In this document: positions 47,720-56,326 of the stretch, in pieces
How the letters are laid out: each line of letters begins with the position of its first letter
How positions within the stretch are numbered: position 1 is the stretch's first letter
DNA from: CAMLIZ01 sp040758375
GTDB lineage: Bacteria > Pseudomonadota > Gammaproteobacteria > Burkholderiales > Burkholderiaceae_C
DNA length: 64,000 bases
NCBI GenBank assembly: GCA_040758375.1
Contig: JBFLWE010000008.1
Location: 30,413-94,412 of the forward strand
Direction: 5' to 3'
Notes under the pieces: generated by a model
The model's database searches: none
What the model was told of the DNA's origin: nothing
The model's input: only the letters and a program-made list of their open reading frames with translations
Made by a program: the position numbers and the translations under genes

Positions 47720-48934
47720 CTACCAGGCGCCGGCCATCGAGCCGGCGTCGAAGCGCGGGTCGCTGGTGACGGCGCTCGTGTCCACGAACTCGAACTGGTC
47801 CATGCGCAGCGTCTGGAGCTGGCTGATGGTGGCGTCGCTCCAGGCCGCGCTGGGCTCACCCTGCACGTACAAGTCGGTGCCGATGTCGGCCACGTAAAGG
47901 CCGTAGCGCTGCATCGCGCGCGCAAGCGCCCGGGCCTGCGGCGTCCAGCTGTCCGGGACGGTCACGTCGGCACGCAGGCGCAGCAAAGCACCGAAGGGAA
48001 TGCCGCCCGGCGTGTCGCCGCCTGCGCGGTGGCGCGCCGGCCAGACATGGCTGCGCGCCAGCACGCCGTCGCGGAAGGTCACGCGCAGCGCATGCCGTAC
48101 CTCGCCGGCGCTGGCTTCGTCCACGCGCGCCAGCAGCGGCAGGATGGGCAGGCCCGCCGCGTCACCCGAGGTCCAGGTGTCGGGCCGCAACTGCAGCGAG
48201 CGCATGTCCCACGCGGCCGTGGAGTAGGCGTACCACCGGCCATCGACCTTGTAGGAGAAATAGCTCTCCCACAGGCGGCAGCTGCCCTGCTCCACCACCA
48301 GCACATGGCGGTCGCCGCACACCTGGGCATCGTTGCAGGCGCCGTATTCGGCGAGCAGGTTGGCATCGAGCGGATACGGAAAGCGGCGGTCGGCCGGCGC
48401 GAGCGTCGTGCAGTCGCGCCAGATCTCGTGGCCGCCCCCGGCTGCAGGCGCCGCGCAGTCGCTTTCTTCCGGCACGCCATCGCCGTTGCCGGCGCGCGGG
48501 TCGGTGATGTCGAAGGAAACGGTGGGCCACGAGGTGGTGGCCGCCGTGCCGTCGACCACGTTGTAGGGGATGCCGTAGTAGTCCTGCCACTGCGACGGAT
48601 CGTCGTTGCGGCCCCAGTCGGCATGGAAGCGGCGCGTCCCGCCGATCGACGCGACCCAGGCCGCGCTCTGCGCATGCACGGGGAAGCGCGATGCGTCGTC
48701 GATGCGCTGGTTGAAGATGGCCGTCTCGGGAAAGACCGGGCAGCTGGCGATCGCGGGCGAGGGCCCGGGAGCTGGTGCAGGTGCAGGTGCAGGTGTAGGT
48801 GCAGGTGTAGGTGCGGGTGCAGGTGCGGGCGGTGGTGCGCCGGCGGTCGGGGCCTCGCCGCCCGAGCCGCCGCCGCAGCCAGCGATGAGCAGCGACGCGA
48901 ACAGCGCCTGCAAGCGATGCATCTGGAGCTTCAT
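47720..48934 (-). CDS. Lipoprotein with Ala-Pro spacer, function unknown
   Basis: A 404-residue lipoprotein. The signal ends in SLLIAGC; an Ala/Pro/Thr spacer (PAPAPTPAPTP and similar) encoded by a hexamer repeat lifts the domain off the membrane. The globular part begins CPVFPETAIFNQRIDDASRFPV. It has two further Cys pairs (SDCAAPA and RDCTTLA; GACNDAQVCG). I recognise FNQRIDDASRFPVH and DRHVLVVEQGSCRLWESY as typical of a family of uncharacterised secreted proteins, with no known activity. ATG 48934. A long stable hairpin lies in the 5' region at 49009-49046. Confidence 0.8.
   Translation of the reverse strand: MKLQMHRLQALFASLLIAGCGGGSGGEAPTAGAPPPAPAPAPTPAPTPAPAPAPAPGPSPAIASCPVFPETAIFNQRIDDASRFPVHAQSAAWVASIGGTRRFHADWGRNDDPSQWQDYYGIPYNVVDGTAATTSWPTVSFDITDPRAGNGDGVPEESDCAAPAAGGGHEIWRDCTTLAPADRRFPYPLDANLLAEYGACNDAQVCGDRHVLVVEQGSCRLWESYFSYKVDGRWYAYSTAAWDMRSLQLRPDTWTSGDAAGLPILPLLARVDEASAGEVRHALRVTFRDGVLARSHVWPARHRAGGDTPGGIPFGALLRLRADVTVPDSWTPQARALARAMQRYGLYVADIGTDLYVQGEPSAAWSDATISQLQTLRMDQFEFVDTSAVTSDPRFDAGSMAGAW
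48774..48827 (-). repeat. In-frame hexanucleotide repeat coding for Ala-Pro
   Basis: Nine tandem units of GGTGCA (variants GGTGTA, GGTGCG) on the + strand encode the Ala-Pro/Thr-Pro spacer of the lipoprotein on the - strand. Because the unit is six bases, slippage would change spacer length without breaking the frame. Confidence 0.85.
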
Positions 48935-49008
48935 CTGGGTGTTCCTGGATGTGGCCTGGGCCATGCAACCGCCGTTCCGCGGCGGCGCTGTCGCCTTCGT
49001 CCCAAACA

Positions 49009-49046
49009 GCGACACGGCCCGTCAGCAGGCTGACAGGCCGTGTCGC
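49009..49046. repeat. Long near-perfect hairpin between divergent genes
   Basis: Outer arms GCGACACGGCC (49009-49019) and GGCCGTGTCGC (49036-49046) are perfect complements. The inner arms GTCAGC and GCTGAC continue the stem, with one mismatched pair and a 2-nt loop, 17 paired bases in all. It lies 75 bp before the lipoprotein ATG (leftward) and 65 bp before mnmH (rightward). On the leftward transcript it is followed by TGTTT. It could be an attenuator, an operator or a stabilising 5' structure. Confidence 0.75.
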
Positions 49047-49111
49047 CCACCGGCCATGGTCAACAATCCAGGTCATGCACCTGAAACAGCCGGTACTTCC
49101 CGCGGCCTGCC

Positions 49112-50170
49112 ATGGCGCCGCCTAGTCGCCCCGTGAGCGTGGCCGAGCTCCACGCATTCGACGAGCTGATCGACGCGCGCTCGCCGGGCGAGTACGCCCT
49201 GGACCACCTGCCCGGGGCCATCAACTGCCCGGTGCTCGACGACGAGCAGCGCCGCATCGTGGGCACCTTGTACAAGCAGCGAGGCGCCTTCGAGGCGCGG
49301 CGCGTGGGCGGCGCGATGGTGGCCGCCAATCTCGCCCGGCACCTGCAGGAGCGTTTTGCCGACAAGCCGCGCGGCTGGCGCCCGCTGGTGTACTGCTGGC
49401 GCGGCGGCATGCGCTCGGGCGCCATGGTCACCTGGCTGCGGCTGGTGGGCTGGGACGCCCAGCAGCTGGCCGGCGGCTACAAGAGCTGGCGGCGCCATGT
49501 GATCGAGCGCATCGAGGCCCTGGGTCCGCAGATCCGTTTTCGCGTGGTCTGCGGCGCCACCGGCAGCGCCAAGACGCGCGTGCTGCAGGCGCTGGCCGGG
49601 CTGGGCGCGCAAGTGCTCGACCTGGAGGGCCTGGCCTGCCACAAGGGCTCGGTACTGGGCAGCCTGCCGGGAGTGGAGCAGCCTTCGCAAAAGGCGTTCG
49701 AGACGCGCATCGTGGCCGTGCTCGACACGCTGGACCTGCAGCGCCCGGTGTACGTGGAAGCCGAGAGCAAGAAGATCGGCCGCCTGTCGGTGCCGCTGCC
49801 GCTGATCGAGCACCTGCGCACCAGCCCCTGCATCGAGATCGACGCCACGCCGGCCGCGCGCCTGGCCTACCTGCTGCGCGACTACGCCTACCTGGGCGAC
49901 GACCGCACCGCGCTGCAGCACAAGATCGGCCTGCTGCACGGCCTGCAGCCCAACGAGACGCTGGCCCGCTGGCAGGCCTGGGCCGCGGAGGGCGCGATGC
50001 AGCCGCTGTTCGCGGAGCTGATGGCACAGCACTACGACCCGCTGTACGCGCGCTCGCAGGGCCGGCACTTGCTGCAATTGAAGGACGCGCTGCGCCTGCC
50101 CACCGACGACCTTTCGCCCGAGGGCGTGGCCGCCCTGGCGCGCCGCATCCTGCAACAGGAGACCCTGTGA
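49112..50170 (+). CDS. mnmH: tRNA 2-selenouridine synthase
   Basis: A 352-residue enzyme. The N-terminal rhodanese domain (about 1-130) has catalytic Cys in VYCWRGGMRSG; the C-terminal P-loop domain has VVCGATGSAKTRVLQAL. Other family segments are DARSPGEYALDHLPGAINCPVL, LDLEGLACHKGSVLGSLP, ETRIVAVL and VEAESKKIGRLSVP. It replaces sulfur by selenium (via a geranylated intermediate) at wobble uridine 34 of certain tRNAs, using selenophosphate. The partner selD is not in the window. Stop and next start share TGATG. Confidence 0.95.
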   Translation: MAPPSRPVSVAELHAFDELIDARSPGEYALDHLPGAINCPVLDDEQRRIVGTLYKQRGAFEARRVGGAMVAANLARHLQERFADKPRGWRPLVYCWRGGMRSGAMVTWLRLVGWDAQQLAGGYKSWRRHVIERIEALGPQIRFRVVCGATGSAKTRVLQALAGLGAQVLDLEGLACHKGSVLGSLPGVEQPSQKAFETRIVAVLDTLDLQRPVYVEAESKKIGRLSVPLPLIEHLRTSPCIEIDATPAARLAYLLRDYAYLGDDRTALQHKIGLLHGLQPNETLARWQAWAAEGAMQPLFAELMAQHYDPLYARSQGRHLLQLKDALRLPTDDLSPEGVAALARRILQQETL

Positions 50171-50925
50171 TGAACGAACGGCTGTACATCGTCACCGGCG
50201 CATCGCGTGGCATGGGCGAAGCCATCGCCGGCGCGCTGCTGGCGCCGGGACACACGGTATGGGGCCTGTCGCGCGGCACGAGCGAGCGGCTGCAGGCGCG
50301 TGCCGCGCAGGCGGGCGCCACGCTGGCGCAATGGCAGCTCGACCTGGCCGACCCGCTGCCAGCGGCCGCGCGGCTGGAGCAGGCGCTGCAGGCGCTGCCG
50401 CCCGATCGCTTCGCCGGCGTGGCGCTGATCAACAACGCCGCGCTGGTGTCGGCGCCGGGCCCGCTGCAGGACACGCCGGCGGCCGAGCTGTCGGCCGCGC
50501 TGCGCGTCGGGCTGGAAGCGGTGCTGCTGCTCAGCGCGGGCTACGTGCGCGCCACCGCCGCCTGGCGCGGCGAGCGCAAGCTGCTCAACATCTCCTCCGG
50601 CCTCGGCCGGCGCGCGATGGCAGGCGCCGCGGCCTACTGCGCGATGAAGGCGGGCATGGACCACTTCACGCGCGCGCTGGCGCTGGAACAGGCGGGCCAG
50701 CCCAACCCGGTGAAGGTGGTGTCGCTCGCGCCCGGTGTCATCGACACCGGCATGCAGCAGCAGCTGCGCTCGGCCGACCCGGGGCGCTTTCCCGAGCGCG
50801 AGCGCTTCGCGCAGCTCAAGGCCCAGGGCCTGCTCGACAGCCCCGAGCAGGCGGCGGCCAAGGTGCTGGCCTGGCTGGAACGGCGGGATTTCGGCGCCAA
50901 CCCCGTCGCCGATGTGAGGGACTGA
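50170..50925 (+). CDS. Short-chain dehydrogenase/reductase
   Basis: A 251-residue SDR enzyme: cofactor loop IVTGASRGMGEAIA, LINNAAL, active-site Ser in LLNISSGLGRR and YxxxK in AAYCAMKAGMDHF, and APGVIDTGMQ after. The Asn-Ser-Tyr-Lys set appears complete. Resembles the sepiapterin reductase/YueD-like group (short, with NPVKVVSLAPGVIDT), but the substrate is unproven. The ATG overlaps the mnmH stop (TGATG), so it is coupled to it; a GTG one codon upstream is an alternative. Confidence 0.9.
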   Translation: MNERLYIVTGASRGMGEAIAGALLAPGHTVWGLSRGTSERLQARAAQAGATLAQWQLDLADPLPAAARLEQALQALPPDRFAGVALINNAALVSAPGPLQDTPAAELSAALRVGLEAVLLLSAGYVRATAAWRGERKLLNISSGLGRRAMAGAAAYCAMKAGMDHFTRALALEQAGQPNPVKVVSLAPGVIDTGMQQQLRSADPGRFPERERFAQLKAQGLLDSPEQAAAKVLAWLERRDFGANPVADVRD

Positions 50926-50932
50926 AACGCTT

Positions 50933-50948
50933 GTCAGCCGGGGCTGAC
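50933..50948. repeat. GTCAGCC/GGCTGAC hairpin after SDR gene
   Basis: A perfect 7-bp inverted repeat with a GG loop 7 bp past the SDR stop, before the OsmB-like gene. It has no T-run. The same GTCAGC..GCTGAC core forms the inner arms of the hairpin at 49009-49046, and GGGCTGAC recurs about 28 bp further on. It could be a weak terminator or a regulatory palindrome. Confidence 0.5.
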
Positions 50949-51049
50949 GGCAAGACCCTGTGCGGGCTGACTGCGGCGCGACGCGCAGGCGGCTAGCTTC
51001 AAGTCACGCGGCCGGCGACGCCGGCCTCCCTTGGCACTTGGAGCACATC

Positions 51050-51271
51050 ATGAAACAGCTGTCTCGCATCGCCATTGCCGCCGCCGCGGCGGTCGCACTC
51101 ATCGCCGGCACCGGCTGCTCGAACATGACCGAGCGCGAAAAAGCCATCGCCATCGGCGCCGGCGTGGGCGGCGTCGCCGGCTCGGTGCTCACCGACGGCA
51201 GCCCTGTCGGTACCGTGGGCGGCGCGGCCGTGGGTGGGGTGATCGGCAACGAAGTGGGCAAGAAGAAGTAG
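51050..51271 (+). CDS. OsmB-like glycine-zipper lipoprotein
   Basis: A 73-residue lipoprotein: signal peptide with lipobox ALIAGTGC, then SNMTEREKAIAIGAGVGGVAG and two glycine-zipper segments (GGVAGSVL, GTVGGAAVGGVIGNEVG). This is the pattern of OsmB/glycine-zipper 2TM proteins of the outer membrane, often induced by osmotic or envelope stress. GGAG lies about 6 nt before the ATG. The 125-bp upstream region contains repeated GGGCTGAC elements. Monocistronic. Confidence 0.88.
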   Translation: MKQLSRIAIAAAAAVALIAGTGCSNMTEREKAIAIGAGVGGVAGSVLTDGSPVGTVGGAAVGGVIGNEVGKKK

Positions 51272-51388
51272 CCGCGGGCTTCTCGCCTGTGCCAGCGCGA
51301 GGCTGCGCATCTTTCTAGAATCGCGCGGTTCTTCCCCCTCCCACCCGCCTCGCGCCGTCGCCTCACAAGGGCGGTCTGCCGCCCTTGC

Positions 51389-53131
51389 ATGAGCCTGTAC
51401 CGACTCATCGGCCAGTTCCTCCGCCGCCACTGGAGCGCCTACGGCGCAGCCGGCGCAATGCTGCTTGCGATCGCGCTGCTGACGGTGTGGCTGCCGCGCC
51501 AGATCGGCCACCTGGTCGACGCGCTGGTGGCCCAGCGGCTCCAGGGCGCCGCGCTGCTGCGCGAGCTGGGGCTGCTGGTCGCGGCGGGCGTGGCCATCTA
51601 CTTCCTGCGCGTGGGCTGGCGCCTGCAGCTGTTTGCCGCGGCGTTCCGCCTGGGCGTGGAGCTGCGGCACAGGCTGTACCAGCGCCTTTCGTTGCAGGGC
51701 CCCCGCTTTTACCAGGGCCGGCGCACCGGCGACCTGATGGCGCTGGCCACCAACGACATCGACGCGGTGGAAATGGCCGCCGGCGAGGCCATGCTCGCCG
51801 GCTTCGACGGCTCGCTCACGCTGGTGCTGGTGGTGGCCACCATGACGCTGGGGGTCGACTGGCGCCTGGCGGCGGTGGCGCTGCTGCCCTTCCCGCTGAT
51901 GGCCCTGAGCTTCTGGTGGATCTCGCGCCATGTGCACGAGGCCTGGGCGCTGTCGCTCAAGCGCTTCGGCGCGCTCAACGACCAGGTGCAGGAGACGCTG
52001 TCGGGCGTGCGCACGCTGCGCGCGCTGGGGCTGGAGCAGCGCAGCGCCGCACAGTTCGCGCAGCTGGCCGGCGAAGCCTCGGACGCCAGCTTCGCGGCGC
52101 AGAAGTGGGAGGCCGCCTACGAGCCGGCGGTGGGCTTCACGCTCAGCGCCGCCACCGTGCTCACGCTGGGCGTGGGCGGCTGGCTGGTGTGGCGCGGCGA
52201 ACTCAGCGTGGGCCAGCTCACCAGCTTCAGCCTCTACCTCGGCCAGCTCATCTGGCCGATGTTCGCCGCCGGCTGGGTGCTGTCGCTGGTCGAGCGCGGC
52301 AAGGCCGCCTGGGCGCGGCTGCAGCCGGTGCTGGACGAGGCGCTCACGGTGCAGGACCAGGGCCGCGTGGCGCAGGTGGTGCCCGGCCCGCTGCGCGGCG
52401 AGGGCCTGCGTTTCAGCCACCCGGGCCAGGCGCGGCCGGCGCTGGACGGCGTGTCGTTCGAGCTGCCCGAAGGCTGCACGCTGGGCCTGGTGGGGCCCAC
52501 CGGCGCGGGCAAGAGCACGCTGCTGAAGCTGCTGCTGCGCCACCAGTTGCCGCAGGCGGGGCGCCTGGCCTGGAACGGGGTGGACCTGCAGGACTACACG
52601 CTGGACGGCCTGCGCGGCGCGATCGCCTGGGTGCCGCAGGAGGCGTTCCTGTTCTCCGCCACGGTGGCCGAGAACATCGCGCTGTCGCGCCCGGGCGCCA
52701 GCCGTGAACAGGTGGAGCAGGCCGCAAAGCTGGCCGCCGTGCACGAGGACATCCTGCGGCTGCCGCAGGGCTACGACACGCCGGTGGGCGAGCGCGGCGT
52801 CACGCTCTCGGGCGGGCAGCGCCAGCGCGTGGCGATCGCGCGCGCGCTGCTCACCGAGGCGCCGCTGCTGCTGCTCGACGACGCGCTGTCGGCGGTGGAC
52901 ACCGCCACCGAGGCGCGCATCCTCGCCCACTTGCGCGCGGCACGCCAGGGCCGAACGGTCATCATCGCCAGCCACCGCCTGAGCGCCGTGGTGGATGCGG
53001 ACCACACGCTCGTGCTGCACCACGGCCAGGTGGTGGAACAAGGCGACCATGCCGCGCTGCTGGCGCGCGACGGCTGGTACGCGCGCCAATGGCGCTACCA
53101 GCAACTGGAGGCCAGCCTCGATGTCGCTTGA
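51389..53131 (+). CDS. mdlA: ABC exporter half-transporter A (MdlA-like), degenerate catalytic site
   Basis: A 580-residue half-transporter: six transmembrane helices (about 1-310) and a nucleotide-binding domain. Walker A is GPTGAGKST (Lys375), signature LSGGQRQR is canonical, and Walker B reads LLLLDDALSAVD, with Asp498 where the catalytic Glu is expected. In heterodimeric exporters this marks the non-hydrolysing site. The gene overlaps the next by 11 bp. The pair corresponds to MdlA/MdlB (multidrug-type) exporters; substrate unknown. A TAGAAT -10-like element lies at 51316-51321. The first ATG with the family's start (SLYRLIGQFLRRHW) is used. Confidence 0.92.
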   Translation: MSLYRLIGQFLRRHWSAYGAAGAMLLAIALLTVWLPRQIGHLVDALVAQRLQGAALLRELGLLVAAGVAIYFLRVGWRLQLFAAAFRLGVELRHRLYQRLSLQGPRFYQGRRTGDLMALATNDIDAVEMAAGEAMLAGFDGSLTLVLVVATMTLGVDWRLAAVALLPFPLMALSFWWISRHVHEAWALSLKRFGALNDQVQETLSGVRTLRALGLEQRSAAQFAQLAGEASDASFAAQKWEAAYEPAVGFTLSAATVLTLGVGGWLVWRGELSVGQLTSFSLYLGQLIWPMFAAGWVLSLVERGKAAWARLQPVLDEALTVQDQGRVAQVVPGPLRGEGLRFSHPGQARPALDGVSFELPEGCTLGLVGPTGAGKSTLLKLLLRHQLPQAGRLAWNGVDLQDYTLDGLRGAIAWVPQEAFLFSATVAENIALSRPGASREQVEQAAKLAAVHEDILRLPQGYDTPVGERGVTLSGGQRQRVAIARALLTEAPLLLLDDALSAVDTATEARILAHLRAARQGRTVIIASHRLSAVVDADHTLVLHHGQVVEQGDHAALLARDGWYARQWRYQQLEASLDVA

Positions 53132-54968
53132 GCACGCCGGCGCGGCCCTGCCCGCGCCCACCGGGAAACAGCAGCGCCGGCGCACGCTCGGCGACGCGGC
53201 CACGCTGCTGCTGAAGGCCGCCGCGCCGGAAGCGCGCCACCTGCGCTGGGGCCTGCTGTGGCTGCTGGTGGCGGCCAGCCTGGAAGCGCTGGGCCCGCTG
53301 ATCGGCAAGGCGCTGATCGACGACTACCTGCTGCCGCGCAACGCTGAAGTGCCGGCCATCGCCGGGCTGCTGCTGGGCGCGCTGCTGGCCGGCCTGGTCG
53401 CCAGCAGCCTGCGCTATCTGCAGCTGGTGCGCCTGGCCGGCCTGGCCATGCGCTCGGTGCAGCGCATCCGCGAGCAGGTCTACGGCCACGTGCTGCGCCT
53501 GCCGATGAGCTTTTTCGACCGCGCCATCACCGGCCAGCTGGTCAGCCGCGTCACCAACGACACCGAGGCGGTGAAGACGCTGTACGTGCAGGTGCTGTTC
53601 GTGATGCTCGACAGCGTGATCGTGCTGGTCGGCGCGATGGCGGCGATGCTGTGGCTGGACTGGCGGCTGATGCTGATCGTGGCCACGCTGGTGCCGGCGG
53701 TGGCGCTGATCGTCACGCTGTACCAGCGGCTGTCGGCCCCGGCGGTCACGCGCACGCGCGAGCTGCGCAGCGAGCTCAACGCGCAAGTGGGCGAGTCGAT
53801 CGCCGGCATGGCGGTGCTGCAGGCGAGCAACGCCACCGGCCGCTTCACCGAGCGCTTTGCCGCCACCAACGAGGCGCACTACCGCTCGCGCCAGCGCGAG
53901 CTGCGCGCCAACGCCTGGCTGCTGCGGCCGGCGCTGGACCTGCTCAACGTGCTGCTGCTCGCAGCCGTGATCGGCGTGTTCGGCATGTGGTCGCAAGGCC
54001 AGGCCCTGAGCGCGCTGGAAGTGGGCGTGCTCTATGCCTTCATCAACTACATCTCGCGCGTGGTGGAGCCGCTGATCCAGATCACCATGCAGTTCTCGCA
54101 GCTGCAGCAGGCGATGGTGGGCGCGGCGCGCGTGCATGCGCTGCTCGAGGAGGCCGAGGCGCCCCGGGCCGCGGCGCAAGGCAGCGTCAGCGCCGGCGGC
54201 ATCGCGATCGAGCAACTCAGCTTCGCCTACCAACCGGGCCACCCGGTGCTGCACGAACTGAACCTGCACATCGAAGCCGGCAGCTTCCACGGCATCGTGG
54301 GCCATACCGGCAGCGGCAAGACCACCTTGCTGTCGCTGCTGCTGCGCTTCTACCCGGCGCCGCCGGGCGCGATCCGCATCGACGGCAACCCGATCGAGAC
54401 CCTCGGCGACGAACACTTCCGCAGCGCGATCGGACTGGTGCCGCAAGAGCCCTTCCTGCTGGCGGCCAGCGTGCGCGAGAACATCGCGATGGGCCGGCCG
54501 CTCAGCGACGAGCAGGTGCATGAAGCGGCCCGCGCGGCGCAGGCACACGGTTTCATCACGGCGCTGGAACAGGGCTACGACACCCCGCTGGGCGAAGGCG
54601 GCGCGCGCCTGTCGGTGGGGCAGAAGCAGCTGATCGCGATCGCACGCGCGCTGGCCGGCAAGCCGCGCATCCTCTTCCTCGACGAGGCCACTTCGCACAT
54701 CGACTCCGAGACCGAGCAGGCGGTGCAGCGCGCGCTGGCGGCGCTGCGCGGCCGGGTGACGGTGGTGGCGATCGCGCACCGTCTCTCGACGATTCGCGAC
54801 GCCGACTGCATCGTGGTGCTCAACCACGGCCGCATCGCCGAACGCGGCATGCACGCCGAACTGATGGCCCTGCCGCAGGGCTTGTACCAGCGGCTGTACC
54901 TGCTGCAGCAGATGGAACAAGCGGAGGCAGAGGACGAAGCGGCAGAATCGCCGGGCCCAGACCTCTAG
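53121..54968 (+). CDS. mdlB: ABC exporter half-transporter B (MdlB-like)
   Basis: A 615-residue partner of the preceding half-transporter: an N-terminal extension, six helices, then a nucleotide-binding domain. Walker A is GHTGSGKTT, Walker B is ILFLDEATSHID with the catalytic Glu522, and the signature is LSVGQ (Val499 replaces the second Gly of LSGGQ). Thus the A subunit lacks the Glu and the B subunit has the altered signature, and both defects fall in one composite site. That is the known layout of asymmetric heterodimers. The start overlaps the mdlA end. A LacI-type operator-like sequence lies just after its stop. Confidence 0.93.
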   Translation: MSLEHAGAALPAPTGKQQRRRTLGDAATLLLKAAAPEARHLRWGLLWLLVAASLEALGPLIGKALIDDYLLPRNAEVPAIAGLLLGALLAGLVASSLRYLQLVRLAGLAMRSVQRIREQVYGHVLRLPMSFFDRAITGQLVSRVTNDTEAVKTLYVQVLFVMLDSVIVLVGAMAAMLWLDWRLMLIVATLVPAVALIVTLYQRLSAPAVTRTRELRSELNAQVGESIAGMAVLQASNATGRFTERFAATNEAHYRSRQRELRANAWLLRPALDLLNVLLLAAVIGVFGMWSQGQALSALEVGVLYAFINYISRVVEPLIQITMQFSQLQQAMVGAARVHALLEEAEAPRAAAQGSVSAGGIAIEQLSFAYQPGHPVLHELNLHIEAGSFHGIVGHTGSGKTTLLSLLLRFYPAPPGAIRIDGNPIETLGDEHFRSAIGLVPQEPFLLAASVRENIAMGRPLSDEQVHEAARAAQAHGFITALEQGYDTPLGEGGARLSVGQKQLIAIARALAGKPRILFLDEATSHIDSETEQAVQRALAALRGRVTVVAIAHRLSTIRDADCIVVLNHGRIAERGMHAELMALPQGLYQRLYLLQQMEQAEAEDEAAESPGPDL

Positions 54969-54970
54969 TT

Positions 54971-54984
54971 TGAAAGCGCTTGCA
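54971..54984. promoter_or_regulatory. LacI/GalR-type operator-like palindrome
   Basis: TGAAAGCGCTTGCA matches the general LacI-family operator pattern TGNAANCGNTNNCA with the CG at its centre. It lies 33 bp before the antiporter start codon, in the only gap between the ABC exporter and the antiporter. No LacI-type regulator is in the window, so the binding protein would be encoded elsewhere. Confidence 0.4.
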
Positions 54985-55016
54985 AGAGCGCCCGCTTTCC
55001 CCTACGCTGCACCGCC

Positions 55017-56273
55017 ATGCCCGCCTCCCAGCTCTCTGTGTATTTCTTCGCCCAGGCGGCGGTGATCGTGCTGGTGTGCCAGCTCGTCGGCCGCCTGGCG
55101 CAGCGGTTCGGCCAGCCCCAGGTGGTGGGCGAGATGGTCGCCGGCGTGATGCTCGGACCCTCGTTGTTCGGGCTGCTGCTGCCGCATGCGCAGCAGGCGC
55201 TGTTCCCGAAGGAAACCATGGGCATGCTGTACGTGGCCGCGCAGCTGGGCGTGGGCCTGTACATGTTCCTGGTGGGCACCGAGTTTCGGGCCGACCACTT
55301 CAAAGCTCGCGCGCGCAGTGCCGTCACCGTGTCGCTGGCCGGCATCGTGGCGCCTTTCGCGCTGGCCTTCGCGCTGGCGCCCTGGCTGCACACGGTGCCG
55401 GGGCTGTTTGCGGCCAAGGTCAAGCTCTTCGAGGCTTCGCTGTTCCTGGGCGCCGCCATCGCGATCACCGCGTTCCCGATGCTGGCGCGCATCATCCACG
55501 AGCGCGGCCTGGCCGGCACCTCGCTGGGCACGCTCACGCTCACCGCGGGCGCGGTGGACGACGCCGCGGCCTGGTGCATCCTCGCGGTGGTGCTGGCGAG
55601 CTTCGGCGGCTCCTGGATGGGCGCTTATGCCGCCATCGGCGGCGGCACGGCGTTCGCGGTGTTCATGCTCACCGCTGGCCGCCGGCTGCTGCGGCGCCTG
55701 GCGCACCGCGTGCTGCCCGGCGCGCCGCTGCCCACCAGCGTGTTCGCGACGGTGCTGGTGTTGTTTGCGCTGTGTGCCTTCGCGATGGACGCGGTGGGCA
55801 TCCACGCGGTGTTCGGCGGCTTCCTGCTCGGCTGCGTGATGCCGCGCGGGCCGCTCACCCAGAAGCTGCGCGAGACGCTGCAGCCTTTCGTGGTGGTGTT
55901 CCTGCTGCCGATGTTCTTCACCTACTCGGGCCTCAACACGCGCCTGGGCATGCTGCTGGAGCCCGGGATCTTCGCCGCCGCCCTGGTGATCCTGGCGGCC
56001 TCGTTCGGCGGCAAGGGCGTGGCCTGCTGGGCGGCGGCACGGCTGAACGGCGAGCCCAACCGCGACGCCATGGCCATCGGCGCGTTGATGAACGCGCGCG
56101 GCCTGATGGAGCTGATCATCATCAACATCGGACTGGCCGCCGGCGTGATCCTGCCGGGGCTGTTCTCGGTGCTGGTGCTGATGGCCGTGAGCAGCACGCT
56201 GATGGCCACGCCGCTGTTCAACTGGGTGATGCGCCGGCCGCCTGCGCCGGCGGCCGTGCCCGCCGAAGCCTAG
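55017..56273 (+). CDS. CPA2-family cation:proton antiporter
   Basis: A 418-residue membrane protein with about 12-13 helices and no TrkA-N domain. Typical segments are GQPQVVGEMVAGVMLGPSLFG, the TALAITAFP-like IAITAFPMLARII, and the ion-binding pair in TAGAVDDAAAWCILAVV (DD in helix 6). It also has MFFTYSGLNTRLGML and IGALMNARGLMELIIINIG. The family exchanges Na+ or K+ for protons. The lack of a C-terminal regulatory domain sets it apart from KefB/C. It is convergent with galK. Confidence 0.92.
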   Translation: MPASQLSVYFFAQAAVIVLVCQLVGRLAQRFGQPQVVGEMVAGVMLGPSLFGLLLPHAQQALFPKETMGMLYVAAQLGVGLYMFLVGTEFRADHFKARARSAVTVSLAGIVAPFALAFALAPWLHTVPGLFAAKVKLFEASLFLGAAIAITAFPMLARIIHERGLAGTSLGTLTLTAGAVDDAAAWCILAVVLASFGGSWMGAYAAIGGGTAFAVFMLTAGRRLLRRLAHRVLPGAPLPTSVFATVLVLFALCAFAMDAVGIHAVFGGFLLGCVMPRGPLTQKLRETLQPFVVVFLLPMFFTYSGLNTRLGMLLEPGIFAAALVILAASFGGKGVACWAAARLNGEPNRDAMAIGALMNARGLMELIIINIGLAAGVILPGLFSVLVLMAVSSTLMATPLFNWVMRRPPAPAAVPAEA

Positions 56274-56326
56274 CGCCTGTTCAACGCTATCTGGACCCTC
56301 ACGCTCGGCCTGCACAGGGCGCAGAC

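Noticed and set aside
48774..48827. Short CRISPR-like array.
   Set aside because: Unit of six bases without spacers; it encodes an Ala-Pro linker in frame.
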